Of a stretch of 24,895 nucleotides of DNA, positions 1-5,769 are shown piece after piece. The notes beneath the pieces were generated by a model. It ran no database searches, had not been told where the DNA came from, and saw only the letters and a program-made list of their open reading frames with translations. Source of the DNA: a virus. The stretch is taken from the IMG/VR virus record IMGVR_UViG_3300042372_000600, positions 1-24,895 of that record. The stretch is one strand, 5' to 3'. How positions within the stretch are numbered: position 1 is the first letter of the stretch; every line of letters starts with the position of its first letter. The position numbers were made by a program, and so were the translations under genes.

Positions 1-26
1 CTGGTGTTCTGTGATAATGCTTCCAT
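1..26 (-). CDS. start of an unknown gene, cut by the window edge
   Basis: An ATG at 24-26 opens a frame reading MEALSQNT before the window ends. The GAAGG-like Shine-Dalgarno lies inside the end of the preceding gene, whose TAA is only two bases away, so the two look translationally coupled. Eight codons are too few to suggest a function. Confidence 0.5.
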
Positions 27-28
27 TA

Positions 29-205
29 TTAAACCTTCTTTCTACCAAATTTTTTAGGTGCTACTGCTGGTGTTTCTCTTCTTATTCCATGCTTGTTAAC
101 GTCAACCTTCATTGGTGGTCTTTTTTCTTTTATACCTGATTTGAATTTACCCTGAGAAGGATTTCTTTTTGGCGTATCGTTAGAGTTTACAACGTTTTCT
201 GACAC
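29..205 (-). CDS. small basic protein, unknown function
   Basis: A 58-residue protein starting with GTG, which overlaps the TAG of the upstream gene by one base (TAGTG). An AAGGG Shine-Dalgarno lies just upstream. The product has about 16 Lys/Arg against 5 Asp/Glu, no predicted membrane segment, and many Pro, Gly and Asn residues, so it is probably disordered. It sits in a chain of one-base overlapping small genes, which argues that it is really translated. A nucleic-acid-binding or virion-associated role is possible but only inferred from charge. Confidence 0.6.
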   Translation of the reverse strand: MSENVVNSNDTPKRNPSQGKFKSGIKEKRPPMKVDVNKHGIRRETPAVAPKKFGRKKV

Positions 206-315
206 TATGCACCCTTAATTTGTGATATTGTTACAACATTTGTATTCATAGATGGCTCAACAGAAGATTCATACTTAATGTCTTCTGAGTTACCACAATT
301 GCAATCTTTGCACAT
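205..315 (-). CDS. Cys-rich microprotein (CxxCxC), unknown
   Basis: A 36-residue protein opening MCKDCNCG, then a polar Ser/Glu/Thr-rich tail. The three cysteines in CxxCxC spacing at the N-terminus suggest metal binding. Its ATG overlaps the TAA of the upstream gene (TAATG) and its TAG overlaps the GTG of the next one. The upstream neighbour begins with the same Cys pattern, so the two may be diverged paralogues. No known family is recognised. Confidence 0.55.
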   Translation of the reverse strand: MCKDCNCGNSEDIKYESSVEPSMNTNVVTISQIKGA

Positions 316-464
316 TATTCGTTTATAAACCTTTCAGTCTGCTCTGGTGTTGAAACCATGCTCAAGGTAACCCCAGAGGTTCCTTGAGAAGTAACATCTT
401 GAATTGAAACTGAAGCTATACCAGTTTCACTTCCTACGCTTTCGCATCCACATTCAATGCACAT
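315..464 (-). CDS. Cys-rich microprotein (CxxCxC), unknown
   Basis: A 49-residue protein opening MCIECGCE and continuing with a Ser/Thr/Val-rich stretch. The same frame is open further upstream to 572, but that part overlaps a better supported gene in another frame (466-618), so the internal ATG two bases after that gene's TAA is the likely start. The N-terminal CxxCxC matches the downstream gene. Metal binding is plausible; the function is unknown. Confidence 0.55.
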   Translation of the reverse strand: MCIECGCESVGSETGIASVSIQDVTSQGTSGVTLSMVSTPEQTERFINE

Positions 465-465
465 A

Positions 466-618
466 TTACTTTGGACCTTGAGCCTGCGCCTGGTTTGAAA
501 CGTCTGTTGATGGGAATGCTGCCTTTGGATCAGCTGCGTACTGCTCGTTGTTGCCCCATACTGTTGAATCATCTACCTTTGGTGATGTAAATCCGTTTAA
601 GTCTTTTCCGTCTGACAT
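466..618 (-). CDS. small hydrophilic phage protein, unknown
   Basis: A 50-residue protein beginning MSDGKDLNGF, with a good Shine-Dalgarno (GGAG about 8 bases before ATG) and a promoter directly upstream at 676-684. It is polar, Asn/Ala/Gln/Pro-rich, lacks cysteines and membrane segments, and is probably disordered. It is the first gene of the promoter-proximal run that continues out of the left edge. No family is recognised. Confidence 0.6.
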   Translation of the reverse strand: MSDGKDLNGFTSPKVDDSTVWGNNEQYAADPKAAFPSTDVSNQAQAQGPK

Positions 619-644
619 GTTATTACTCCTATAGGTTATTTATT

Positions 645-668
645 TAAGCGGGACTAGTATTCCGCTTA
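645..668 (-). other. hairpin at the presumed 5' end of the mRNA
   Basis: Perfect 7-bp inverted repeat TAAGCGG...CCGCTTA with a 10-base loop. It starts about 7 bases after the -10 box at 676-681, so it would form at the very 5' end of the transcript. No U-run follows, so it is more like a 5' stabilising hairpin or an operator than a terminator. Confidence 0.5.
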
Positions 669-675
669 TACCTCT

Positions 676-684
676 ATTATAGCA
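676..684 (-). promoter_or_regulatory. extended -10 promoter (TGCTATAAT)
   Basis: A perfect extended -10 (TGC TATAAT) in the 75-base gap before 466-618. No convincing -35 is present at 16-18 bases, as is common for extended -10 promoters. It would start transcription near 669. Confidence 0.65.
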
Positions 685-693
685 TTTAGTTGA

Positions 694-816
694 TTAGGAC
701 TTGTATTGCTCATGCCAGCAATCATCACATATATCAATAATTGGGCCTGACTGACTGCCTGAAATCCTAGTTGCTTTTTTCCCACAACCCTTTATTTCGC
801 AAAATCCACTAAACAT
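694..816 (-). CDS. small putative zinc-binding protein
   Basis: A 40-residue protein beginning MFSGFCEIKGC and ending in a CDDCW motif. Two cysteine pairs (CxxxxC and CxxC) separated by about 20 residues fit a minimal zinc ribbon. ATG overlaps the upstream TAA (TAATG), which indicates translational coupling. Such mini zinc ribbons are frequent in actinophage genomes; the role of this one is unknown. Confidence 0.6.
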   Translation of the reverse strand: MFSGFCEIKGCGKKATRISGSQSGPIIDICDDCWHEQYKS

Positions 817-956
817 TACTTAGAGCCTTTAGCCTTCTGTCCTCTATATCCAGTCTTCTTTATATTCATAGACCCTGGCTTTTTTTGTCCGCTAGCATAT
901 GTTCCTGCTTGTCTTTGTGCTAATGCTCTCTGCATTTTATCTAGGTGCTTACCCAT
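816..956 (-). CDS. small basic protein, unknown
   Basis: A 46-residue Lys/Arg/Gln/Gly-rich protein starting MGKHLDKMQRALAQRQ. The N-terminal third could form an amphipathic helix and the rest looks disordered. Start and stop abut or overlap both neighbours. The strong positive charge suggests nucleic-acid or wall-polymer contact, but this is inference only. Confidence 0.55.
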   Translation of the reverse strand: MGKHLDKMQRALAQRQAGTYASGQKKPGSMNIKKTGYRGQKAKGSK

Positions 957-1174
957 TACTTAACTTTCTTGCCAAACTTTGCCCACAGTCTTTCATGAAT
1001 AAAGAAAAATGACATCTCTAGCGCTAGATACGATAGACCGTAAAGACCAACATATTCCCACTCTGCTTCTCCAGTAAAATATTTAAGAGTAAAGTAAATT
1101 ATTCCAGAAACAAAAGTGAAGTGTACAAATGGCCAGCTGATAGTCTTTAGCAATGACTTTCTTTTAGAATCCAT
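956..1174 (-). CDS. DUF2061-like small membrane protein
   Basis: A 72-residue protein with a KSLLKTISWP start, two hydrophobic segments (about residues 14-32 and 41-58) and a terminal HERLW motif. This pattern (K-x-ISW, two TM helices, HERxW) is typical of the DUF2061 family of predicted inner-membrane proteins, whose function is unknown. It overlaps the next upstream gene by one base. In a phage it might alter the host membrane, but nothing in the sequence settles this. Confidence 0.65.
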   Translation of the reverse strand: MDSKRKSLLKTISWPFVHFTFVSGIIYFTLKYFTGEAEWEYVGLYGLSYLALEMSFFFIHERLWAKFGKKVK

Positions 1175-1386
1175 TACTTAGCTGCCTTCTTAGCTGGTGC
1201 CTTCTTAGCCGCCTTCTTAGCTGGTGCCTTCTTGGCTGTCTTCTTAGCTGGTGCCTTCTTGGCTGTCTTCTTGGCTGGTGCCTGAATTGATGCTAGAATT
1301 GCATCCGTAATAACTTTTTCAAACATAGCTTCTTTTGGTGTGACACGTAGCCAACCAAAAATTTTAAACTTTAATCTAGTTAACAT
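1174..1386 (-). CDS. protein with lysine-rich histone-H1-like tail
   Basis: A 70-residue protein. Residues 1-35 form an ordinary mixed domain (MLTRLKFKIFGWLRVTPKEA...), and residues 36-70 are almost four tandem copies of a nine-residue unit APAKK(T/A)AKK. Such PAKK tails occur in histone H1 and in actinobacterial HU-like nucleoid proteins, where they bind DNA. Its ATG lies inside the end of the upstream gene (ATGTTAA overlap). DNA condensation or packaging support is a reasonable guess. The N-terminal part is not recognisably HU. Confidence 0.6.
   Translation of the reverse strand: MLTRLKFKIFGWLRVTPKEAMFEKVITDAILASIQAPAKKTAKKAPAKKTAKKAPAKKAAKKAPAKKAAK
1177..1281 (-). repeat. 27-bp tandem repeat coding APAKK(T/A)AKK
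   Basis: Nearly four in-frame 27-base units encode the lysine/alanine/proline tail of the 1174-1386 gene. The units differ mainly at the T/A codon and at wobble positions, consistent with copy-number change by slippage. Confidence 0.8.
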
Positions 1387-1532
1387 GATTCCTCTTTTTC
1401 TTTTAATTTTCTAATTACTAAACTCAAAACCTCTCTTGGTCTCCAGTCTGGTGGTATTTCTAAACTTTCCATCTCTTTAATTAATTCATTTAAAACTTTT
1501 TTTTGAATAACGTGAAAGTGATCCCATTCCAT
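1380..1532 (-). CDS. small acidic/helical protein, unknown
   Basis: A 50-residue protein starting MEWDHFHVIQKK and ending KLKEKEESC. The frame is open back to an ATG at 1583, but that start lies inside the terminator stem. A -10 box (TAAAAT, extended by TGA) ends 7 bases before the ATG at 1532, so the shorter start on a leaderless mRNA is preferred. No Shine-Dalgarno is visible. The product looks mostly helical and no family is recognised. Confidence 0.55.
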   Translation of the reverse strand: MEWDHFHVIQKKVLNELIKEMESLEIPPDWRPREVLSLVIRKLKEKEESC

Positions 1533-1539
1533 AGTATTA

Positions 1540-1548
1540 ATTTTATCA
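1540..1548 (-). promoter_or_regulatory. extended -10 promoter for a leaderless mRNA
   Basis: TGA TAAAAT with 7 bases between the -10 box and the ATG at 1532. It lies immediately after the terminator at 1558-1585, so it would restart transcription for the 1532-to-29 gene run. Confidence 0.5.
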
Positions 1549-1557
1549 TAATAGTAA

Positions 1558-1585
1558 ATATGGGGCAGGTTACCCTGCCCCATAT
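1558..1585 (-). terminator. strong hairpin terminator
   Basis: A perfect 12-bp GC-rich stem (ATATGGGGCAGG / CCTGCCCCATAT) with a 4-base loop, followed on the minus strand by a T-rich TTTACTATTAT. It lies 8 bases after the stop of the exported protein gene 1594-3030. It is the clearest terminator in the window and separates that gene from the small-gene run. Confidence 0.85.
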
Positions 1586-1593
1586 TAAACTAA

Positions 1594-3030
1594 TTACTTA
1601 AGCAAGGTAACCTTAGCTTTTGGATTCTTCTTGTTCCACTGAGTGGCCAACTTGTTAAATGCAGCCTTCATAGACTTAATCGCTGCAGCATTATCTGCAG
1701 TCAACTTAGCAATCTGTGCATCCTTAGCGAGTAGAGCAGCATCTGATGCAGTCTTTGCATCTGCAAGTGACTTTGCACCCGCTACCTTCTCTGTTGCTAC
1801 AGCATCTGCAACTGCCTTATCTGAAGCAGCCTTTGCATCTGCAAGTGCCTTATCTGATGTAGCCTTTAGATCAGCAAGTGCCTTGGCATGTGAAGCCTTT
1901 AGTTCTGCAAGTTCTGCAGTAAGTGTTGCAAGTGAAGCATTCGCTGCTTCCAAGTCCAACTTGAACTGTGCAATAATCTTATCTGCAGCAACGCCTGCAT
2001 CTGCGAGTGCCTTTAGAGCGCTTGCTTCTGCCTTCTTTGCATCAGTTGCTTCTGCGGTAGCCTTTAGTAGCTCAGCATTAGCCTTTGCTAGGCTTTCTGC
2101 TAGAGCTGACTTAGCCTTAACTTCTGCTTCAAGCTGAGCCTTTGTTGAAGCGTGTGCTGCTCTTTCTGCAACGAGTGCTGCTTTTTCAGCAGCAAGTTCT
2201 GATACTAGATCACGAACTGAAATCTCTGCGAATGGAGCAAGTGTCGGAGCAGTCAAACCAACTACTGCTGCTGCAACTGCATCTGTTGATGTTGTTGGAG
2301 CAAATGTAATTAGTGAGCGTGTTCCTGTTGTTGGAAGAGTAGCCTTAAAGGTTGCTGTTCCAAAATCTGTTAGTGTAGCACCAGTTGTTACTGTTGCTGT
2401 ATCCATAACTGCTGTTGAAGCAAATACAGTTGCTGTAATTGACTTACCAGATACCTTGTTGCCAAATGCATCTGTTGCAGTTACAACGATGTCTTGCTTT
2501 GTACCAGCAGCACCTGTTGTAGGTGCAGAAACTGATAGATTATTGATTAGACCAGCAGTACCCTGTACATAGTATGTTACCGTTACTGGACCATTTGTAA
2601 CTACAACTGTTCCAATTGCTGTTGTCTTTGTGTAGACATAGAATGTTGCTGTTGTTCCTGTACCAGTTGCAACTGTCAAAGATGATGATCCTGATGTTGC
2701 TCCTACTGGTGCAGCAGTTGAGTGTAGTGCAGATACAATTGTTGCATTTGTTGAAGTTGCAGTAACTGATGTTCCTGCTACTACTGTTGCTACGATCTGA
2801 ACAACGTCTGTATTGTCAACAGTGTTGTCTGCAGGTACTGGACGTACGATTGCAGTCGTTAGCGCTGTTCCAGCAGTTGCTGGCGTGTCATATCCTGCGC
2901 CACCTGTTTTTGCGGCATTCCATGTGGATGCTACAACTGACATGGTGTTAGCACTTGCAGGTGTTGCTACCATTGTGCCCAAAGTCATGGCTGCAACCAT
3001 GGCTAGAGCGATTTTCTTAAATGAGTTCAT
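1594..3030 (-). CDS. exported beta-rich/coiled-coil protein
   Basis: A 478-residue protein. Residues 1-27 are a signal peptide (basic MNSFKK, hydrophobic core, ending near ATPASA). Residues about 30-265 are Thr/Val/Ala-rich and beta-strand-like; TDAFGNKVSGKSITATVF resembles a bacterial Ig-like (Big-1/invasin) strand pattern. Residues about 270-450 are an Ala/Lys/Glu coiled coil with 11-residue repeats such as KALADAKAASD, and the end is basic. Shine-Dalgarno AAGGAG precedes the ATG, and a strong terminator follows. The architecture resembles actinobacterial cell-surface proteins rather than a tail fibre, because a virion protein needs no signal peptide. Host-surface modification or superinfection blocking is inference. 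Confidence 0.7.
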   Translation of the reverse strand: MNSFKKIALAMVAAMTLGTMVATPASANTMSVVASTWNAAKTGGAGYDTPATAGTALTTAIVRPVPADNTVDNTDVVQIVATVVAGTSVTATSTNATIVSALHSTAAPVGATSGSSSLTVATGTGTTATFYVYTKTTAIGTVVVTNGPVTVTYYVQGTAGLINNLSVSAPTTGAAGTKQDIVVTATDAFGNKVSGKSITATVFASTAVMDTATVTTGATLTDFGTATFKATLPTTGTRSLITFAPTTSTDAVAAAVVGLTAPTLAPFAEISVRDLVSELAAEKAALVAERAAHASTKAQLEAEVKAKSALAESLAKANAELLKATAEATDAKKAEASALKALADAGVAADKIIAQFKLDLEAANASLATLTAELAELKASHAKALADLKATSDKALADAKAASDKAVADAVATEKVAGAKSLADAKTASDAALLAKDAQIAKLTADNAAAIKSMKAAFNKLATQWNKKNPKAKVTLLK

Positions 3031-3056
3031 TTAATTTATTCTCCTTATTTCCTCTA

Positions 3057-3072
3057 CGATCTATATTGATCG
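3057..3072. promoter_or_regulatory. small palindrome upstream of exported-protein gene
   Basis: CGATC-6-GATCG sits in the 49-base gap before the gene 1594-3030, about 27 bases upstream of its ATG. It could be an operator or a 5'UTR hairpin. No confident -10/-35 pair was recognised here. Confidence 0.3.
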
Positions 3073-3079
3073 CAGAAAT

Positions 3080-3274
3080 TTAGTGTAGTGCATTTACTTT
3101 TACATGGAAAGAGCAGGGATCTCCTCCTTCTTCCCATTCTTGCATTTCTTCATCTGTTAAAGGCGGACCATCGTGTGTATCGCAAAATACATCTGAGACC
3201 CAGCCTCTATCGTAACCATTTTTGAGCCATATCTCAAACTCTAAATGATTTGAATCTATATTCTCTAGATCCAT
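3080..3274 (-). CDS. small acidic phage protein, unknown
   Basis: A 64-residue acidic protein with motifs W(V)SDVFCDTHDGPP, LTDEEMQEWEEGGDPC and a C-terminal FHVKV. The start overlaps the end of the thioredoxin gene by 10 bases. Two cysteines and a histidine are present but not in a standard zinc motif. It resembles short hypothetical proteins of actinophages from memory. No function can be assigned. Confidence 0.6.
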   Translation of the reverse strand: MDLENIDSNHLEFEIWLKNGYDRGWVSDVFCDTHDGPPLTDEEMQEWEEGGDPCSFHVKVNALH

Positions 3275-3567
3275 TCTGAAAGCTCTTCTAGCATAATATG
3301 CTTAGGTTTTGCACCAGTAATAGTTTTTACTGGCTTCCCCGACTTAAATAGTACCATATAAGGGATAGAAGTTACAGAGTATTCTGCTGATTTTATAGGA
3401 TTTTCATCAACATTTAGTTTTCCAACCCACAATCCACGCTCATTTGATATCTCATCTAGTATTGGAGACACCTTTAAGCATGGTCCGCACCATGGAGCCC
3501 AAAAATCAATAAGGACTAGATTGTGAGAATCTAATACTCTATCAAAGCTTTCATCTGTAACTATCAA
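3265..3567 (-). CDS. trxA: thioredoxin
   Basis: A 100-residue single-domain thioredoxin. It has the active site WCGPC at about residues 26-30, preceded by the typical LIDFWAP strand, the cis-proline loop TSIPYM near residue 70, and the FKSGKPVKTITG hairpin. The start is TTG with Shine-Dalgarno AAAGGAGAG seven bases upstream. It reduces protein disulfides in the cytosol and normally takes electrons from thioredoxin reductase, which must come from the host because none is seen here. In this genome it could reduce the phage peroxidases. Phage thioredoxins can also act as DNA-polymerase processivity factors (T7 uses the host protein). Confidence 0.92.
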   Translation of the reverse strand: MIVTDESFDRVLDSHNLVLIDFWAPWCGPCLKVSPILDEISNERGLWVGKLNVDENPIKSAEYSVTSIPYMVLFKSGKPVKTITGAKPKHIMLEELSEWI

Positions 3568-3568
3568 C

Positions 3569-3778
3569 TTACTCTCCTTTTAGCTCATCCGCTGCATTAT
3601 TAAACTTATTCATAAATGTTTGAATAACCCATAATGCTGTCTCACCAGCATTTGCAGACATTGCTTTTGATGCTTCTTCTGTTCTATCTTCAATGGCAAG
3701 GGCGTTGTACCATTTCTGGTACAACTCCTCACCAATGTCCTTGATTATTTCTTCAAGGATAGTTAACTTACTATCCAT
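3569..3778 (-). CDS. small helical protein, unknown
   Basis: A 69-residue acidic, probably all-helical protein (MDSKLTILEEIIKDIG...). It starts inside the last codons of the protease gene (8-base overlap) and ends two bases before the thioredoxin start, so it is co-transcribed with both. No signal peptide, cysteines or known motif. Confidence 0.6.
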   Translation of the reverse strand: MDSKLTILEEIIKDIGEELYQKWYNALAIEDRTEEASKAMSANAGETALWVIQTFMNKFNNAADELKGE

Positions 3779-4733
3779 TGATTATTTTACTCAACTTAAA
3801 CAGATAAACATTTTGTCCATAAGAGTTTTCTACTGGATCAGAAGCCGTCTTCATTAATGAAATTAGCTCTGTTGATGTCAATGTAGGCTTTGCAACCTTT
3901 AAGTGCACATATTTTGCAGCAATTACCTGAACAGAAACAGATGTTCCATAAGAATATCCGCTAACATTTCCAGGATAAATAGTTGGCTGCTGGATTTCAC
4001 CCCATAGATCTACAAGTTTTACATCATAGTTGCTTGTTAAAGAAACTTGAGGCTTATCTAGATTTAGAGTTTCAACTCCACCAACTGCAATTGATTGGCT
4101 AATACATGCTGGCCACTCGATCTTGCCCTTCATGCTTGGATTTCCAGCACTATTTCCAGAAGGGAAAAATACTGGTACGCCAGAGTTATTTAAATTAGAA
4201 ACTACTGTGTCAACTGCTGTTGGCAAACAGTAATTAGATGTTGCGCTGCGCTTAACAACTGGAGCATTTGTAGCATGAGATGATGCAACCGCTACAATAT
4301 TGTACTTAGCTTTGTTGTTATTAACCCATGTTAAAGCATTTACAAGAGTGTTTAGACCATAAGTTTGCTGTCCGCCTTTTGTTGTGTTACCAACAATTCT
4401 AATAAATACAATATTAATATTTGGGTTAGATGCAATTGCTGCAGAAGCCATTTGTGTTCCATGGTTAAAATTATTTGTTGATAACATACTAATTGGAAGA
4501 ACTGATGCTCCTGCGCCCTCCATAAATTTAGTTTTATTTGGACATGATGGCCAATCTAAAATGCATACCTCAGCAACTAGTCTTGACTTAATTGATGGGA
4601 TTGATGTGTCTAGCGCTGTGTCTAAAATAGCCAATGTTGGGACAACTGTTTTTGGCTTTAGATTTGCCTGTGCAGGCATTGTGGTGATAGCGAGTGTGCT
4701 GGCAATAATTGCCATAGTTATTAGTTTTTTCAT
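3771..4733 (-). CDS. exported subtilisin-like (S8) serine protease
   Basis: A 320-residue protein from the chosen ATG. Residues 1-23 are a signal peptide (MKKLITMAIIAS...MPAQA). The subtilase triad is visible: Asp38 in LAILDTALD, His91 in FNHGTQMAS, Ser265 in YGTSVS, plus the oxyanion Asn194 in PSGNSAGN. No propeptide domain is obvious between signal and catalytic domain. An upstream in-frame TTG at 4769 is rejected because that TTG is the -35 box of a near-consensus promoter whose transcript would start at the ATG. Cleavage of surface proteins or help at lysis are possible roles; the target is unknown. Confidence 0.85.
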   Translation of the reverse strand: MKKLITMAIIASTLAITTMPAQANLKPKTVVPTLAILDTALDTSIPSIKSRLVAEVCILDWPSCPNKTKFMEGAGASVLPISMLSTNNFNHGTQMASAAIASNPNINIVFIRIVGNTTKGGQQTYGLNTLVNALTWVNNNKAKYNIVAVASSHATNAPVVKRSATSNYCLPTAVDTVVSNLNNSGVPVFFPSGNSAGNPSMKGKIEWPACISQSIAVGGVETLNLDKPQVSLTSNYDVKLVDLWGEIQQPTIYPGNVSGYSYGTSVSVQVIAAKYVHLKVAKPTLTSTELISLMKTASDPVENSYGQNVYLFKLSKIING

Positions 4734-4740
4734 AAAGCTA

Positions 4741-4769
4741 ATTCTACTAAATTCAGCGATGGTTGTCAA
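4741..4769 (-). promoter_or_regulatory. consensus promoter, leaderless start for protease
   Basis: TTGACA (4764-4769), 17-base spacer, TAGAAT (4741-4746), then 7 bases to the ATG at 4733. Transcription should start at or next to the ATG, giving a leaderless mRNA. There is no Shine-Dalgarno, which agrees. Confidence 0.8.
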
Positions 4770-4773
4770 TAGA

Positions 4774-4953
4774 TTATGAATTTTGTGTTGGGTTCTTGCG
4801 TGGATACCATTTACCAGAATCCATGTTTCTTGCTTCCGCCGCTTGTACCTGAGTATTAATTACGTTGCTCATAATCTCATGCATTATATCTAATTCAATT
4901 CTAAGCTTATATAGTTCAAGCTCTAGCATATCAATTCTTCTTTGTGATCTCAT
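4774..4953 (-). CDS. small coiled-coil-like protein, unknown
   Basis: A 59-residue protein MRSQRRIDMLELELYKLRIE... with a heptad-like Leu/Ile pattern over residues 8-32 and a polar tail ending GKWYPRKNPTQNS. It starts two bases after the stop of the Zn-ribbon gene, and its end nearly touches the protease promoter. Possibly a small oligomerising protein. Confidence 0.55.
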   Translation of the reverse strand: MRSQRRIDMLELELYKLRIELDIMHEIMSNVINTQVQAAEARNMDSGKWYPRKNPTQNS

Positions 4954-4955
4954 AT

Positions 4956-5162
4956 TTATTCTTCTCTATCCAGTGGCGTTGGCGCCGTTGCTAGTGTGCC
5001 ACAATTAGCACACTCCATATCTAAAAAATAAGTTGCAATTTCACAACTATCAAAAATGACTTTGAGGTTCCATATCTCACAACCACATGGACATACATGT
5101 GTTGGCACACCTCTAATGTCCATTGATCTTGAGTAGTCTGGTCTTAAGTCGTTTATATCCAT
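4956..5162 (-). CDS. zinc-ribbon protein, unknown role
   Basis: A 68-residue protein with a HVCPCGCE knuckle (residues 22-29) and a CANCG knuckle (about 51-55), separated by two predicted beta strands, which is a classic zinc-ribbon layout. The ATG lies six bases after a TATAAT box and lacks a Shine-Dalgarno, implying a leaderless mRNA. Small zinc ribbons of this type are common in actinophages; a regulator or structural cofactor is possible. Confidence 0.7.
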   Translation of the reverse strand: MDINDLRPDYSRSMDIRGVPTHVCPCGCEIWNLKVIFDSCEIATYFLDMECANCGTLATAPTPLDREE

Positions 5163-5168
5163 TAACTA

Positions 5169-5197
5169 ATTATACACTAAACTTGAATGTATGTATA
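5169..5197 (-). promoter_or_regulatory. promoter, leaderless start for Zn-ribbon gene
   Basis: TATAAT at 5169-5174, six bases before ATG. A TATACA (4 of 6 to TTGACA) lies at 5192-5197 with a 17-base spacer, inside the last codons of the upstream gene. Confidence 0.65.
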
Positions 5198-5734
5198 GGG
5201 GGCAGCTACGCTCATATTAAACTCAGTTGCTGCTTCTAGTGCTGCCTTTAATCTAAGCCTAGGATTTTTTTGATTTTTAGTAGCATGCAATGCTCCCAAA
5301 GCTATCTGTCCTCCGCTTCCTTCTGCCATATAGTTTACAATATTTTCCCCTACATGAAAGTCTTCATCTATAGTAAAGATTCTACCTTCAACACCTACTA
5401 TGAAAATTCCACCAGTGTCTTCTTCTGAAGATGATCCAATACTTCCGTACCCATGCTCTTTGAATGCAGCTTTTACTGAATCAATAAATTTAGTTCTCAT
5501 AAACTTATCTAATCCAGAGTTTGTTTTAGTTGGAGTATATTTTGGTGGAGTCCACATGTATTGAAGAATTTGGCCCATGCGAAAAGAATCTGTAAATGCT
5601 ACGCCGTATTGACCAACCTTAAAACACTTAGGCTCTTTCCTAGAAAGGATCCATCCACTTTTATCGTCTGATGCAGCATGGTCGGAAGCCATATAGACAA
5701 CACCATTCTGGGCAATAGCAACAATACAGGTCAT
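5177..5734 (-). CDS. proteasome-type Ntn hydrolase
   Basis: A 185-residue protein. After removal of Met, the sequence begins TCIVAIAQNGVVYMASDHAA, matching the 20S proteasome beta/HslV pattern: Thr1 nucleophile, Asp17 in SDH, and lysines at 32 and 35 around the catalytic Lys33 position. The KVGQYGVAFTDSFRMGQIL strand-loop-helix also fits the fold. No propeptide precedes the Thr, as in HslV. The ATG lies six bases after a -10 box. No alpha-subunit, HslU, ARC or Pup gene is seen in the window, so it may form a self-contained peptidase ring or act with host ATPases. Some Ntn proteins of this group are amidases, so proteolysis is inferred. Confidence 0.75.
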   Translation of the reverse strand: MTCIVAIAQNGVVYMASDHAASDDKSGWILSRKEPKCFKVGQYGVAFTDSFRMGQILQYMWTPPKYTPTKTNSGLDKFMRTKFIDSVKAAFKEHGYGSIGSSSEEDTGGIFIVGVEGRIFTIDEDFHVGENIVNYMAEGSGGQIALGALHATKNQKNPRLRLKAALEAATEFNMSVAAPYTYIQV

Positions 5735-5740
5735 AAATCT

Positions 5741-5769
5741 ATTGTACTATTTTAATTATTCTGTGTCCA
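5741..5769 (-). promoter_or_regulatory. promoter, leaderless start for Ntn hydrolase
   Basis: TGGACA (5764-5769), 17-base spacer, TACAAT (5741-5746), then six bases to the ATG at 5734. The -35 matches consensus at 5 of 6. The promoter lies in the end of the upstream coding region, and there is no Shine-Dalgarno. Confidence 0.75.

Noticed and set aside
465-572. Upstream extension of the 315-464 gene
   Set aside because: It overlaps a better gene in another frame (466-618), and the added sequence is Gln/Arg-rich out-of-frame translation.
1643-2137. 164-codon plus-strand frame rich in Ala/Ser
   Set aside because: Antisense shadow of the Ala/Lys coiled-coil part of the exported protein 1594-3030; no Shine-Dalgarno or promoter, and no other plus-strand genes exist.
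4734-4769. TTG start 36 bases upstream for the protease
   Set aside because: The TTG is part of a TTGACA -35 box, and the extension would bury the signal peptide.
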